Shown here one piece after another: positions 10,463 to 18,410 of a stretch of 31,104 nucleotides of DNA. The notes under the pieces are model-generated. The model saw only the letters and a list, made by a program, of their open reading frames with translations, was not told the DNA's origin and ran no database searches. Both the position numbers and the translations under genes were made by a program. How positions within the stretch are numbered: the stretch's first letter is position 1; the number at the start of each line of letters is the position of its first letter. Source of the stretch: a virus; IMG/VR virus record IMGVR_UViG_3300030329_000517, positions 3,372-34,475 of that record, one strand, 5' to 3'.

Positions 10463-10936
10463 CTATCCATTATATTTTTCAAATTTAATAAAAGGGATTT
10501 GTAAAAATCCATACTTAATTTTATCTGTAAATGTAAATCCTAAATGTTTTAACCAAGTTATTGATTCTTTATTTCTTTCATCTACATAGTTAGACATTGC
10601 TGGATAGTACTCACTCATATGTTCTATCCAAGATTGACTACTTTTAAAAAACCTTCTTCTGTTATTTTTCTTCCAAAAATGAAAAAGTTCAGTTCTTAAA
10701 AACCAAGGAACTCCATCTCCATTAGATTTAGGTGCTACACCTCCAATCCCTAAAAGGTTATCATTACTAAAATAACAAATTAAATGGTTACTTGTTAATA
10801 TAGAATAAAGAATAGCTTTTTTAGGTGTATAACCTGAACTAGCGTATACTTCATCTTTATCAACTTTACATATATTTCTTGCTAATATATCTACAAAATG
10901 AGGTTCAAAAGGTTTTGTATATTTTTTATAATACAT
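10463..10936 (-). CDS. GNAT-fold protein, T7 gp13 (internal protein A)-like, 157 aa
   Basis: The middle and end match the pattern of T7 gp13 and related phage GNAT-like proteins. NLLGIGGV (around residue 61) is the beta strand before the acyl-CoA loop, then comes GVPWFLRTELF, and then the C-terminal NYVDERNKESITWLKHLGFTF, equivalent to the N-V-x-N-x-x-H-I-x-F-L-K-x-x-G segment of gp13. T7 gp13 is needed for virion morphogenesis and infectivity and is lost or absent from mature particles; no acetyltransferase activity is established for it. The ATG directly follows the TAG of tail tubular protein B (TAGATG), with AGAAGAG as a modest Shine-Dalgarno, so translation is probably coupled. Confidence 0.7.
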   Translation of the reverse strand: MYYKKYTKPFEPHFVDILARNICKVDKDEVYASSGYTPKKAILYSILTSNHLICYFSNDNLLGIGGVAPKSNGDGVPWFLRTELFHFWKKNNRRRFFKSSQSWIEHMSEYYPAMSNYVDERNKESITWLKHLGFTFTDKIKYGFLQIPFIKFEKYNG

Positions 10937-13870
10937 CTAAACTCTTCTATTTCTTTTATGTAAGAATCCTTCCCATTCTGCTGACATAAATGCACATGGA
11001 AGATATTGATCATTTTCTAGTATAATATTACAATTAGAACTATTTGTCATAACAGAGCTTTTGAATGTTCCTGAAAGTAATTTATATTGTCCTAATTGAG
11101 AAGTATTAGTTAATAATCCACTAAAATTCTTTGAATAATTAGTTCGTGGAAGAACATCTTTAGTTGCTCCGGGTGAGTCTGGATCAGGAATTTTAATAAT
11201 TCCGGGTGTAACATTAACTTTTATATTAAAGAATCCAGTTTTATTATAAAGTAAATTAATATTTCTAATTTGTAATTTTGCAGTTTGAACTGGAAGCTCA
11301 TTTTCCTTATGAATAAATCTTGAAAACTCATATTCAAAAGTATAAGGAATTCCTGCATAAACTACGTTAGTAGAATGTTCTGCAAGATATTCATCGACTT
11401 GTGTTTCTGTAAGAAGTTTTCTTGCATTATCTGTAACATACTCTATATTACTTGGAAGAAATACTAACGTAGTATTAGTATTACTTGCAGTTGCATTTTT
11501 AGAAAGTTCAAATGTAGTTGTATTTGTAATTGATAATACAGTTGTATCTGCTGGTATTCCTGTTCCTACTACTCTCATTCCTGCTGAAATTCCTACAGTA
11601 CTATCCATAGTAACTGTGGCATCTGCATTAGAAGTATCACATGTAGCATCTCTAAGATAAGACATATTAGCAGCTATAGTTTGATTGTATGTTAGCTTTA
11701 CTCTTCTATCTAAAAGTACTGCTGTCTCATCTTCCATAACTGCTTCAGCAGAATCTAAACTAAGATTTAAATCTTCTAAATATATACCATCATTTCTTTT
11801 TACAAGTAGCTTTAGAGTTGATCCTAAGAATGCACAATTAAGAATATCTCCATCAAATTCCCAATGACTCCAAGAGTTTTGTATTTTCTCTTGTCCTTGC
11901 CAGTAATTTTTATAAATATAAACTTTTTTTAAATCATCGTCACTAAGAACTGCTAACATTTGGTCAGTAGAACTCACAATCATTTTTGTAATATTCCCTT
12001 TAATATATTGGGGAACATGTGAGGTAATATCTGTAGCATCATTTGCATCTGCTGTTCCAGTATCTACAAAATATTCTCTTACTCCTGAGTATTCTCCTCG
12101 TTGAAATGGAAAATAAACAAACTTACCTGATGATACAGGAGGAGTTTTTGAAGTTGATTCAAATTGAGTTACAACATCTACTGAAACAGAAGAAGGAGTG
12201 AATGCTTCTTTTGAGTTTAAACTAAACTGCTGAAAATCTGAAAAGAGTAATAAGCTTTGGTCAAAAGCTGCGGCATGTCTCAAAATAGAAACTTCATTAT
12301 TTGATACAGAAATATCAATAGGATTACTTTCTAATGCTGTCATTACAGAAATTGGAAAGAAATTATAGAAGTTTCCTGCTACTGAGAATATTATATTTTC
12401 ATCACTTAAAATACCAAAACGATTCTTATGAAAAGTAACATCATTTATTTTTCCTCCTGTAAATGAAGGAAATGGATTAGTATCATCATCTCCTGCTTTC
12501 CTAGATGACCATCCAAATCTAGCTCCATAATTTCCTGTTGCAGCTACTTCTTTTATAGGCTCATATAAAAAATATTTATTATTACTATCATCAAATAATC
12601 TTACAAGTCTATGAGGCATAGTAGTTACTTTAAATCCTGTTTTTTGTGAAGGACCTAAAGATTCTTTCCAGACTTTATCTGTTGCATTAAATTTTACATA
12701 AAAATCATCTTGAGTTGCATCTGCATTTCCTACGATTTTTACTAAATAATCATTAGGAGCACCATCTCCGGGTAGATTTGAAAAAGATGTAGTAGCATTT
12801 GTAATTCCTACTAAAGCTCCTCCACCTTTTGAATCAGAAGTTTTAATTTTAAAAGCTTCTTTACATTGTATTTTAATTACACTTCTACTTGCATCTAAAG
12901 TAAATGCAAATTTATTTTGAGCAGTAGCTACAGCATCTAAGCCATTATAATAAGTATTTCCTTCATATCCAGTATCAGATGCAGTTTTTCCATTTTCATC
13001 TCTTCCTGCTGTTGGTAACCATCCACCGAAACCTTCTCCAATATCAGTAGAATCAAAATCATCCCAATGTCCGTCTGCTGTTCCTCCAGAAGTCTGACTT
13101 GAACCACTTTTTAAAATCTTTGCAATCTTTGTAGTTGCAGTATAAGTTTGGTTTACTGCTGCTTGAGAAGATGGAGTTTGAAATCCAACTTTATAATGAG
13201 TGCTAGCCTCACCATCGCTATTTTCATCAGAATCTAATGTTAAATCTACAAGATACTTACTAGAATAATCTCCTGCTTTTACATAAATTAATCCTTCATG
13301 AGTATATCCTGCTGATATTGCAGCAGATGAAGTAATTAATTTTGAACCTCCAGCAGAAGTGGCTAAAGTAGTACCTTCCCCTGAAACTTCACTATCAGAA
13401 GAAGCTTCTGTTACTGTAACTGTTTTGTTTGTTAAAAAAGTTGTATCTGCTACAGTAGTGGCAACAATATTATCTTTAACTCCTCCTGTAGCTGTTACTT
13501 CAAGATATGATAAAGCTGCATTATCAACATCAGTTGCTGAAGCAACGGCAGCGTGTGTGGTTGTTTTTACAGGTATTTCTGTTCCATCTTGATCATATAT
13601 TTTAAGAGTTTTACTTCCTCCTGAAGTCCTACTGAGAACCATAGTATACTCTTCTTCTCTATCTCTACGAATACTATGGATAAAAGAATCTGTTTCTGTA
13701 CTACTTGAAAGTTTTGCTTTATGCTCTGTTCCCGGTCTTTTTTCTAAACCTCTTGCAACTGAACTTAATCCATTCACTTGTCTTTCAGCTTGTGTAGATA
13801 ATCTTATTTCATCAGGTTGTTGTGAAATTCCATTAATAAGATTAGGTATAGAACTGGAAACTAATGTCAT
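10937..13870 (-). CDS. Tail tubular protein B / tail nozzle, T7 gp12-like, 977 aa
   Basis: The N-terminus (SSSIPNLINGISQQPDEIRL, then NGLSSVARGLEKRPGT) is the hallmark of T7 gp12-type nozzle proteins, which close the tail tip and carry the fibres. The protein is longer than T7 gp12 (794 aa); the extra length seems to lie in a Ser/Thr/Gly/Asp-rich region at about residues 110-370 that may be an inserted domain. A second short low-complexity region (TMDSTVGISAGMRVVGTGIP, near residue 760) resembles a repeat also seen near the visible end of the tail fibre (ITVASGSNIKVGQVVTGTGMP). The ATG is 2 bases after the TAA of tail tubular protein A and has no Shine-Dalgarno, so translational coupling is likely. 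Confidence 0.9.
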   Translation of the reverse strand: MTLVSSSIPNLINGISQQPDEIRLSTQAERQVNGLSSVARGLEKRPGTEHKAKLSSSTETDSFIHSIRRDREEEYTMVLSRTSGGSKTLKIYDQDGTEIPVKTTTHAAVASATDVDNAALSYLEVTATGGVKDNIVATTVADTTFLTNKTVTVTEASSDSEVSGEGTTLATSAGGSKLITSSAAISAGYTHEGLIYVKAGDYSSKYLVDLTLDSDENSDGEASTHYKVGFQTPSSQAAVNQTYTATTKIAKILKSGSSQTSGGTADGHWDDFDSTDIGEGFGGWLPTAGRDENGKTASDTGYEGNTYYNGLDAVATAQNKFAFTLDASRSVIKIQCKEAFKIKTSDSKGGGALVGITNATTSFSNLPGDGAPNDYLVKIVGNADATQDDFYVKFNATDKVWKESLGPSQKTGFKVTTMPHRLVRLFDDSNNKYFLYEPIKEVAATGNYGARFGWSSRKAGDDDTNPFPSFTGGKINDVTFHKNRFGILSDENIIFSVAGNFYNFFPISVMTALESNPIDISVSNNEVSILRHAAAFDQSLLLFSDFQQFSLNSKEAFTPSSVSVDVVTQFESTSKTPPVSSGKFVYFPFQRGEYSGVREYFVDTGTADANDATDITSHVPQYIKGNITKMIVSSTDQMLAVLSDDDLKKVYIYKNYWQGQEKIQNSWSHWEFDGDILNCAFLGSTLKLLVKRNDGIYLEDLNLSLDSAEAVMEDETAVLLDRRVKLTYNQTIAANMSYLRDATCDTSNADATVTMDSTVGISAGMRVVGTGIPADTTVLSITNTTTFELSKNATASNTNTTLVFLPSNIEYVTDNARKLLTETQVDEYLAEHSTNVVYAGIPYTFEYEFSRFIHKENELPVQTAKLQIRNINLLYNKTGFFNIKVNVTPGIIKIPDPDSPGATKDVLPRTNYSKNFSGLLTNTSQLGQYKLLSGTFKSSVMTNSSNCNIILENDQYLPCAFMSAEWEGFLHKRNRRV

Positions 13871-13872
13871 AA

Positions 13873-14505
13873 TTAAGGATATAATTTTCGTTGTGTGTTA
13901 AGTACATTTAATGCAGGAGAAACATTAGTTCTATCTATTGCTGCAAAAGTATCATAATGATCAAATATATTATAATCAGAGGATTGAGATTCAAAATCTT
14001 TTAAGTTAAGTAAAGCAGCTTGTTCATCTTTAAATTGAAGCTGAGTCATTTCACTAGAACCTAAAATATTTTCCTGAAATTTTCTTCCTGCTCTTAATGT
14101 AATGTATCGTCTAGCTACTTCAGGAAGCTCTTCAAAATCAAAAAGGTATGTGATATCAACTTCTACTTCTCCATCAAATTCAAAAGTATTTTTTGTTCGG
14201 TCATATAACTTACCATTACGTTCAACAACATCTGTATTATATTCTCTTTTTAATTTAGTAGTATCTACAACAAGAGTATTTGTAGGAAGTATAATTTCTT
14301 TTGAAGTATTAGCAGTAAGTTTATAACGTATATCAGTATTAAAAGACCAGCAAGCTGATTGAACTTCTTTTGATATATTATCTAATAATATTTCAGCTAT
14401 TTCAGCTTCTTGAAGTCCTGAGTTAAGTGTATTTACAGGAGCTTCACCAATTCCAATAAGCATGGAATTAATAGCATTTAATTTTGAAGTTTTTGTTACT
14501 GCCAT
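13873..14505 (-). CDS. Tail tubular protein A / adaptor, T7 gp11-like, 210 aa
   Basis: The length (T7 gp11 is 196 aa) and the start KLNAINSMLIGIGEAPVNTL are typical of the T7 gp11 adaptor, a ring of twelve subunits joining the portal to the nozzle. The segment SACWSFNTDIRYKL and the later ITLRAGRKFQENILGS also fit the family (W-F-N and RAGR-F patterns). It is the first gene after the capsid gene and is preceded by two perfect inverted repeats. There is no visible Shine-Dalgarno before its ATG; the leader is simply AT-rich (AATTAACTTCAAAT). It is followed 2 bases later by the nozzle gene. Confidence 0.9.
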   Translation of the reverse strand: MAVTKTSKLNAINSMLIGIGEAPVNTLNSGLQEAEIAEILLDNISKEVQSACWSFNTDIRYKLTANTSKEIILPTNTLVVDTTKLKREYNTDVVERNGKLYDRTKNTFEFDGEVEVDITYLFDFEELPEVARRYITLRAGRKFQENILGSSEMTQLQFKDEQAALLNLKDFESQSSDYNIFDHYDTFAAIDRTNVSPALNVLNTQRKLYP

Positions 14506-14532
14506 ATTTGAAGTTAATTATATAGGTGAGGA

Positions 14533-14569
14533 GTAGAGGGGTATGGAGAACTCTTTTTCACCCCTCTAC
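14533..14569 (-). terminator. Perfect 10-bp inverted repeat between capsid and adaptor genes (distal hairpin)
   Basis: GTAGAGGGGT (14533-14542) pairs perfectly with ACCCCTCTAC (14560-14569) across a 17-base loop that contains a possible small inner GAG-AA-CTC hairpin. In the transcribed (minus) direction the stem is followed by TCCTCACC, not by a run of Ts. It may therefore be a terminator for the phage polymerase, a pausing site or an RNA-processing or stability hairpin. Its place, directly after the capsid gene, is that of the T-phi terminator in T7. Confidence 0.6.
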
Positions 14570-14573
14570 ATAA

Positions 14574-14607
14574 ATGAGGTATGGCAAGAGGATAAACCAT
14601 ACCTCAT
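14574..14607 (-). terminator. Perfect 11-bp inverted repeat just after the capsid stop codon (proximal hairpin)
   Basis: ATGAGGTATGG (14574-14584) pairs perfectly with CCATACCTCAT (14597-14607) around a 12-base loop. It begins 9 bases downstream of the capsid gene's TAATAA. Read on the minus strand the stem is followed by TTTATGT, only a weak T tract. It lies 4 bases from the second hairpin. Read on the plus strand, part of each left arm is alike (GGGGTATGG near 14538-14546 against GAGGTATGG at 14576-14584), so one may be a modified copy of the other. Confidence 0.65.
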
Positions 14608-14616
14608 AAGAGGTTA

Positions 14617-15807
14617 TTATGAATTATGCGAGGCTTTTAACGCTACTGCCATTGCTGGTCGTAGTACGTTATGACCCATAGCATACTTGGAAACAATTAG
14701 AGTTCCTTGACGATTGACCATATAATCTGTCTCAACCGAAAGGTCTAATAGTTTCACAGTTGCTACTGCATCTTTATTCATGACTAAAGCACGAATTAAA
14801 TTTGCTTCAGTTTGTAAATTTACTGAACTTGTTCCATCAAGTCCACCAACAGCACCAGTATTACTACCTCCAGCAGTTGTTGCAGTATAAGTTGCTGGTA
14901 AATTATATTGGGCTGCCCTGTTAGATTCAGCAGAACCTAATGGTGCTGTACCTTGAGTGAGAGCAGGGTTTGCTGTAGTAAATAAACTACCTGTAAATGC
15001 AGAACCAGTATCAGAACCTAAATGTGGAGTTCTAACTACAGGAATTCCTGCAATATTAGGCATGTTTGCACCTACTACAGAACCACTTCCACCTATGTCT
15101 GTATTAAACATGTGTAGACTTGTGGTTGCTTCACTATTTGTAGCAGCTTTAAATAAGTGATAATAAACATCTGAAGATACAACACAGACTAAATCATCTA
15201 ATGGTGCTCCTGCACCTTCAAGGATACGCTTTGCTTCCAGAACACCTTCAAAGAAATTTGAAGATTTTTTGGAGTTTGCATAGTTAGTACTAGAATAAGT
15301 TACATTAGCTGTAAAATCTTCATCATCCCAAGCATTATAATCTTGAATTAGTTTACTTGCACGTTCCTTATTTGTTGCTAGTGCAGCTTTTACAGCCATT
15401 CTAAGAATGTTCTGATCAGCTTCTTTTGCAAGACCATAAGCAGCTTCCTGAGTATAGACTGAACGAATATCATAATGAGCCATCGCTTCATCAATATTAG
15501 GAATGAATTGATGAACAATCAAAAGATCGTCAATACTAACAACTCTTTCCGAGTTTTTCGCAGTTGTATCTGGAATAATCTCGGCTCCGGGTGTATGATA
15601 TGCGGCTGTCCTATGTTTACCTGTCATGATGAATTGAGCCTGTTTACCTTTCTTGATATTACGGACTCTTGTATAATCCATCATTATATTTTTGGTCTGA
15701 AAAGCAGTCATGACCTCACCAGCATATAACTTTAGAAATAATGCTCTAGAGTTATTAGCTGCATTGACCATACCTGATCTTTGACCAGTATAATTAGTTG
15801 CAGACAT
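14617..15807 (-). CDS. Major capsid protein, T7 gp10-like (HK97 fold), 396 aa
   Basis: The N-terminal third follows T7 gp10 closely: RALFLKLYAGEVMTAF, then GKQAQFIMTGKHRTAAYHTPG, then SIDDLLIVHQFIPNIDEAMA and HYDIRSVYT, with the AMNHYDVRSEYT of T7 as counterpart. NIAGIPVVRTPHLG (residues 251-264) is the conserved P-domain strand. Between residues about 264 and 331 there is a Gly/Ser/Thr/Ala-rich insertion that makes the protein longer than T7 10A (345 aa). I see no slippery sequence for a 10B-like frameshift product near the end. The gene has a 132-base leader, and there is no Shine-Dalgarno before the ATG, only AT-rich sequence. That is unexpected for what should be the most abundant virion protein. 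Confidence 0.95.
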   Translation of the reverse strand: MSATNYTGQRSGMVNAANNSRALFLKLYAGEVMTAFQTKNIMMDYTRVRNIKKGKQAQFIMTGKHRTAAYHTPGAEIIPDTTAKNSERVVSIDDLLIVHQFIPNIDEAMAHYDIRSVYTQEAAYGLAKEADQNILRMAVKAALATNKERASKLIQDYNAWDDEDFTANVTYSSTNYANSKKSSNFFEGVLEAKRILEGAGAPLDDLVCVVSSDVYYHLFKAATNSEATTSLHMFNTDIGGSGSVVGANMPNIAGIPVVRTPHLGSDTGSAFTGSLFTTANPALTQGTAPLGSAESNRAAQYNLPATYTATTAGGSNTGAVGGLDGTSSVNLQTEANLIRALVMNKDAVATVKLLDLSVETDYMVNRQGTLIVSKYAMGHNVLRPAMAVALKASHNS

Positions 15808-15939
15808 ATTTTAATTTAATTAAGGTTAAGTTTAGCTAGTTTTACCTAGCACGATTTAAGTTACGGCTATAACTACATCGTACCTCAATTAAAGTTATCC
15901 TCCTCAGAGGGCAATAATCTTCTCGTGTGTTCTTCCGTA
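15808..15939 (-). promoter_or_regulatory. Structured leader upstream of the capsid gene
   Basis: This 132-base gap is the longest non-coding stretch in the window and sits where T7 has its strong phi10 promoter. It contains GCTAG/CTAGC (15835-15839 with 15846-15850), a 5-bp hairpin. It also contains a nested inverted repeat of ACGAT/ATCGT (851-855 with 877-881, after 15000) around GTTA/TAAC (860-863 with 870-873). Near 15900 the minus strand reads CCCTCTGAGGAGGATAAC. That is only loosely like the promoter core seen elsewhere and also contains a perfect GAGGAGG without a start codon at a proper distance. I cannot point to a convincing promoter. Confidence 0.4.
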
Positions 15940-16746
15940 TTACATTAGATTAGAAGCTTCTAGTTTTCTAGTTACTTCTTCTCTAAATTTAGGATCAGTT
16001 TGATATTTTGGATCTTTCATTGCTTCCGACATTTGTGCTAGCGATGTAAATGCTTCAACTGAAGATCCACCAGTTGATCCTTGTAAAAGATTTGGTGTAC
16101 TACCATTTGAAAGTTGATATTGAGCACCTAAAGATTTAATAGCAAATAAACTTTGGTCTACTGTTCCGTGTTCTAAAGCAGAATTAAAAGCATCTATTTC
16201 ATTTTCTGGGAGATTTTTCCCTGCCCATTCTAATATTTTTTGATACTGTTCTTTTCCTCCTACAGAATTATAAGCAGTTGTTGCAAGTTGATCTGAAATA
16301 GCATTTTGTCCTTCAATCCATGAATCTACCATCTCTTTAGACATTCCTTTAGAGTCTAATTCTTTTAAAGACTCTTCAGAAAGAGAATCATTTTCTAAGT
16401 ATTCATTATAATATTTATTAAAATCTAATCCTTCTTTTTCTATTGCTTCTCTTGTTTCTTGTAAAGAAGGTTGATTTTTTGTAGGAGTCTGGGAGGTTGG
16501 TGTAGCCTCATTGTTGTCCATCACAGACTCCGAATTAGAAGATAACTTCTGTTCTAACTCCCTATAAGCTTTAGCCATATCTTCAGGCGTTTCAAACTTA
16601 TCAGGTAACCATGATGGTTGTTGATCTTCTCTTTCTACTGCACCAGCTTCTTCAGCTAATTGAATCATTTCTTGTTCATGCTCTTTAGTTCCTTCTACTG
16701 GAGGTGGAGCATCTTCATGTGTACTTACTTGTTGTAATTCTGCCAT
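15940..16746 (-). CDS. Capsid assembly (scaffolding) protein, T7 gp9-like, 268 aa
   Basis: This is an acidic, Glu/Gln/Ser-rich protein between portal and capsid genes, as in T7 gene 9. Its N-terminal region contains PSWLPDKFETPEDMAKAYRE (residues about 43-62), the W-L-P-x-K-F-x-x-P-E-D-x-A-K-A-Y pattern typical of podovirus scaffolds. The C-terminus (DPKFREEVTRKLEASNL) is a charged helix, the part which in scaffolds contacts the coat protein. Length is near the usual 270-310. The start has a perfect AAGAGGAG Shine-Dalgarno and lies 14 bases after the portal gene's stop. Confidence 0.9.
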   Translation of the reverse strand: MAELQQVSTHEDAPPPVEGTKEHEQEMIQLAEEAGAVEREDQQPSWLPDKFETPEDMAKAYRELEQKLSSNSESVMDNNEATPTSQTPTKNQPSLQETREAIEKEGLDFNKYYNEYLENDSLSEESLKELDSKGMSKEMVDSWIEGQNAISDQLATTAYNSVGGKEQYQKILEWAGKNLPENEIDAFNSALEHGTVDQSLFAIKSLGAQYQLSNGSTPNLLQGSTGGSSVEAFTSLAQMSEAMKDPKYQTDPKFREEVTRKLEASNLM

Positions 16747-16760
16747 AGAGTCTCCTCTTA

Positions 16761-18407
16761 TTAATTAGTTACTTCTGGTTGTTGTTCTGCAAGTGCTTGT
16801 TGTTCTGCAAGTGCTGCCGATTCATTCATACCTTTCATTAATTCAGGTGCAGATTTTACTGCCATATTTGCCATTGTGTCTTGATTTTGTTGTAATGCTT
16901 GTTGGTCTTGTGCTGCTTGCATTTCAAGTTGTTTTTGTTTTTCATCTTTAACAAGACCTTCTGTATCAATTCCTAATGATCCTGCAAGTCTTGTAATATA
17001 ATCAGAAACATTTAATTCTTTTAATACTTCAGGACCAAGTGGACTTAATTGTTGTAAGAACATACCAAGTTTATTAAGATCTTCTCCTCTACCAAGAGCT
17101 TCTACTCCTGTAATAATAAGAGGTTTCAATCCTTCTTTAGGTAATTCAGGAATCTTATTTTCTTTTGCCATTTTACCCATTAATAGTTCTACTAATGGTA
17201 ATTGAAATTCTTGAGAAAGAACAGAGTAAACTCCACCTAAAGCAATTTCTAATTCTTGGTGGGCTATTCTTATCTCTTCTGCTGTAACTCTTTCTGCATC
17301 TCTTCTAATAGAGCTATTCATTAAGAATACTCTAGATAGTCTAGTTTGTAATACTTGTATAGTTTGCTGTGCTACATTAAAATCCTGAGATTTTCCAAGT
17401 TGAAGTGAAGATACATCATTATCATCTCCTGTAACTATTGCACCATTCGGAGATTCTGCAAGAGTTTTAACTCGTGTAGTTCCATTAGGTCTAACAAGAA
17501 ATAAAACTTTTGCTGCTGCGGCTGATCCTTCAACAATAGATTGAGTAAGAGATTCTAAAGATTTTAAATCTCCTAAGTATTCTTCTACATATCCACGTCC
17601 ATAATCTTCACCATCCATTGATGTAAATCTTAATGCAATATATGGACATTTATTTTTAGGATAAGATCCTTCAGATCCGGGAACTATTTTACCTTCTAAC
17701 TCTTGATGTATTAACCAGTTCCTTCCTGTCCATTTTATACAAGTGAACAAATCATAATTTTTATAAGTTGTTTCACTTTCAGAATCAGCTATTATTTCTT
17801 TAGCTTTGTCGGGAAGTGATAAAGATGAAAGGGATTCTTTAGTAATAATTTTTAAAACATTTCCCATTGCATCTCGTTTAACTACATAACGATCTAAACG
17901 AAATACTCTTATTTGATTATTAGGAGGTAAATATAAAAGTACATTTCCTGTAACGATAAGTTGTTTCAATGCTTCAGATACAGGAACTCTTAATCCTCTA
18001 ACTTCTATTTCTTGCATGACTAATCTTTCAATCTTTGCAAGACCTTCTTCAGCTTGGGATTTTTGTTCAGCTAATAAAGATTCAAGTTCTGCATTATCTA
18101 CAACAAGTCTAAAGAAAGGTGCATTAGGAGGAAGAAGAGACATCAAAAGTTTAGAACTTAAATTATTAACTCCTTCTGCTCCTATTGATTGAAATGGTGT
18201 AGTAATTTCTGAGGAACTTTCAAATCCTTCTTGAGGTAAAATAGTAGGTATAGTAAATAAAGCAGCTTCCATGCCTCTTCTAAGATAATTATCTCGATCT
18301 TGAGAATACTTTTGATATTCAGATTTTATTACTCCTTCTTTATTATCATATCCAGCATCTGCATTAATTTCGATTTTATCTTTTTTGTTATTACTTTTAT
18401 ATTTCAT
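16761..18407 (-). CDS. Portal (head-tail connector) protein, T7 gp8-like, 548 aa
   Basis: The length matches T7 gp8 (536 aa). After a Lys/Asn-rich N-terminal extension of about 30 residues comes YQKYSQDRDNYLRRGMEA, then FTIPTILPQEG, then TPFQSIGAEGVNNLSSKL, which correspond to Y-E-R-L-K-N-D-R, Y-T-I-P-S-L-F-P and T-P-W-Q-A-V-G-A-R-G-L-N-N-L-A-S-K-L of T7. DYGRGYVEEYLGDLKSLE is the conserved stem/wing segment (T7 D-Y-G-R). The C-terminus is Gln/Ala-rich. The portal forms the dodecameric ring through which DNA is packaged. There is no clear Shine-Dalgarno; the start lies 3 bases after the TAG of the preceding gene (TAGATAATG), pointing to coupled translation. Confidence 0.93.
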   Translation of the reverse strand: MKYKSNNKKDKIEINADAGYDNKEGVIKSEYQKYSQDRDNYLRRGMEAALFTIPTILPQEGFESSSEITTPFQSIGAEGVNNLSSKLLMSLLPPNAPFFRLVVDNAELESLLAEQKSQAEEGLAKIERLVMQEIEVRGLRVPVSEALKQLIVTGNVLLYLPPNNQIRVFRLDRYVVKRDAMGNVLKIITKESLSSLSLPDKAKEIIADSESETTYKNYDLFTCIKWTGRNWLIHQELEGKIVPGSEGSYPKNKCPYIALRFTSMDGEDYGRGYVEEYLGDLKSLESLTQSIVEGSAAAAKVLFLVRPNGTTRVKTLAESPNGAIVTGDDNDVSSLQLGKSQDFNVAQQTIQVLQTRLSRVFLMNSSIRRDAERVTAEEIRIAHQELEIALGGVYSVLSQEFQLPLVELLMGKMAKENKIPELPKEGLKPLIITGVEALGRGEDLNKLGMFLQQLSPLGPEVLKELNVSDYITRLAGSLGIDTEGLVKDEKQKQLEMQAAQDQQALQQNQDTMANMAVKSAPELMKGMNESAALAEQQALAEQQPEVTN

Positions 18408-18410
18408 TAT

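Noticed and set aside
14555-14595. CCCCTCTA in the hairpin arms as a one-mismatch promoter core
   Set aside because: The perfect inverted repeat explains the sequence. On the plus strand the likeness is slightly better, but nothing is transcribed that way here.
15750-15765. ACTCTAGA within the start of the capsid gene
   Set aside because: It encodes the conserved residues N-S-R-A of the capsid N-terminus, lacks the CC before and the GGAA box after, and would leave the ribosome start upstream of transcription.
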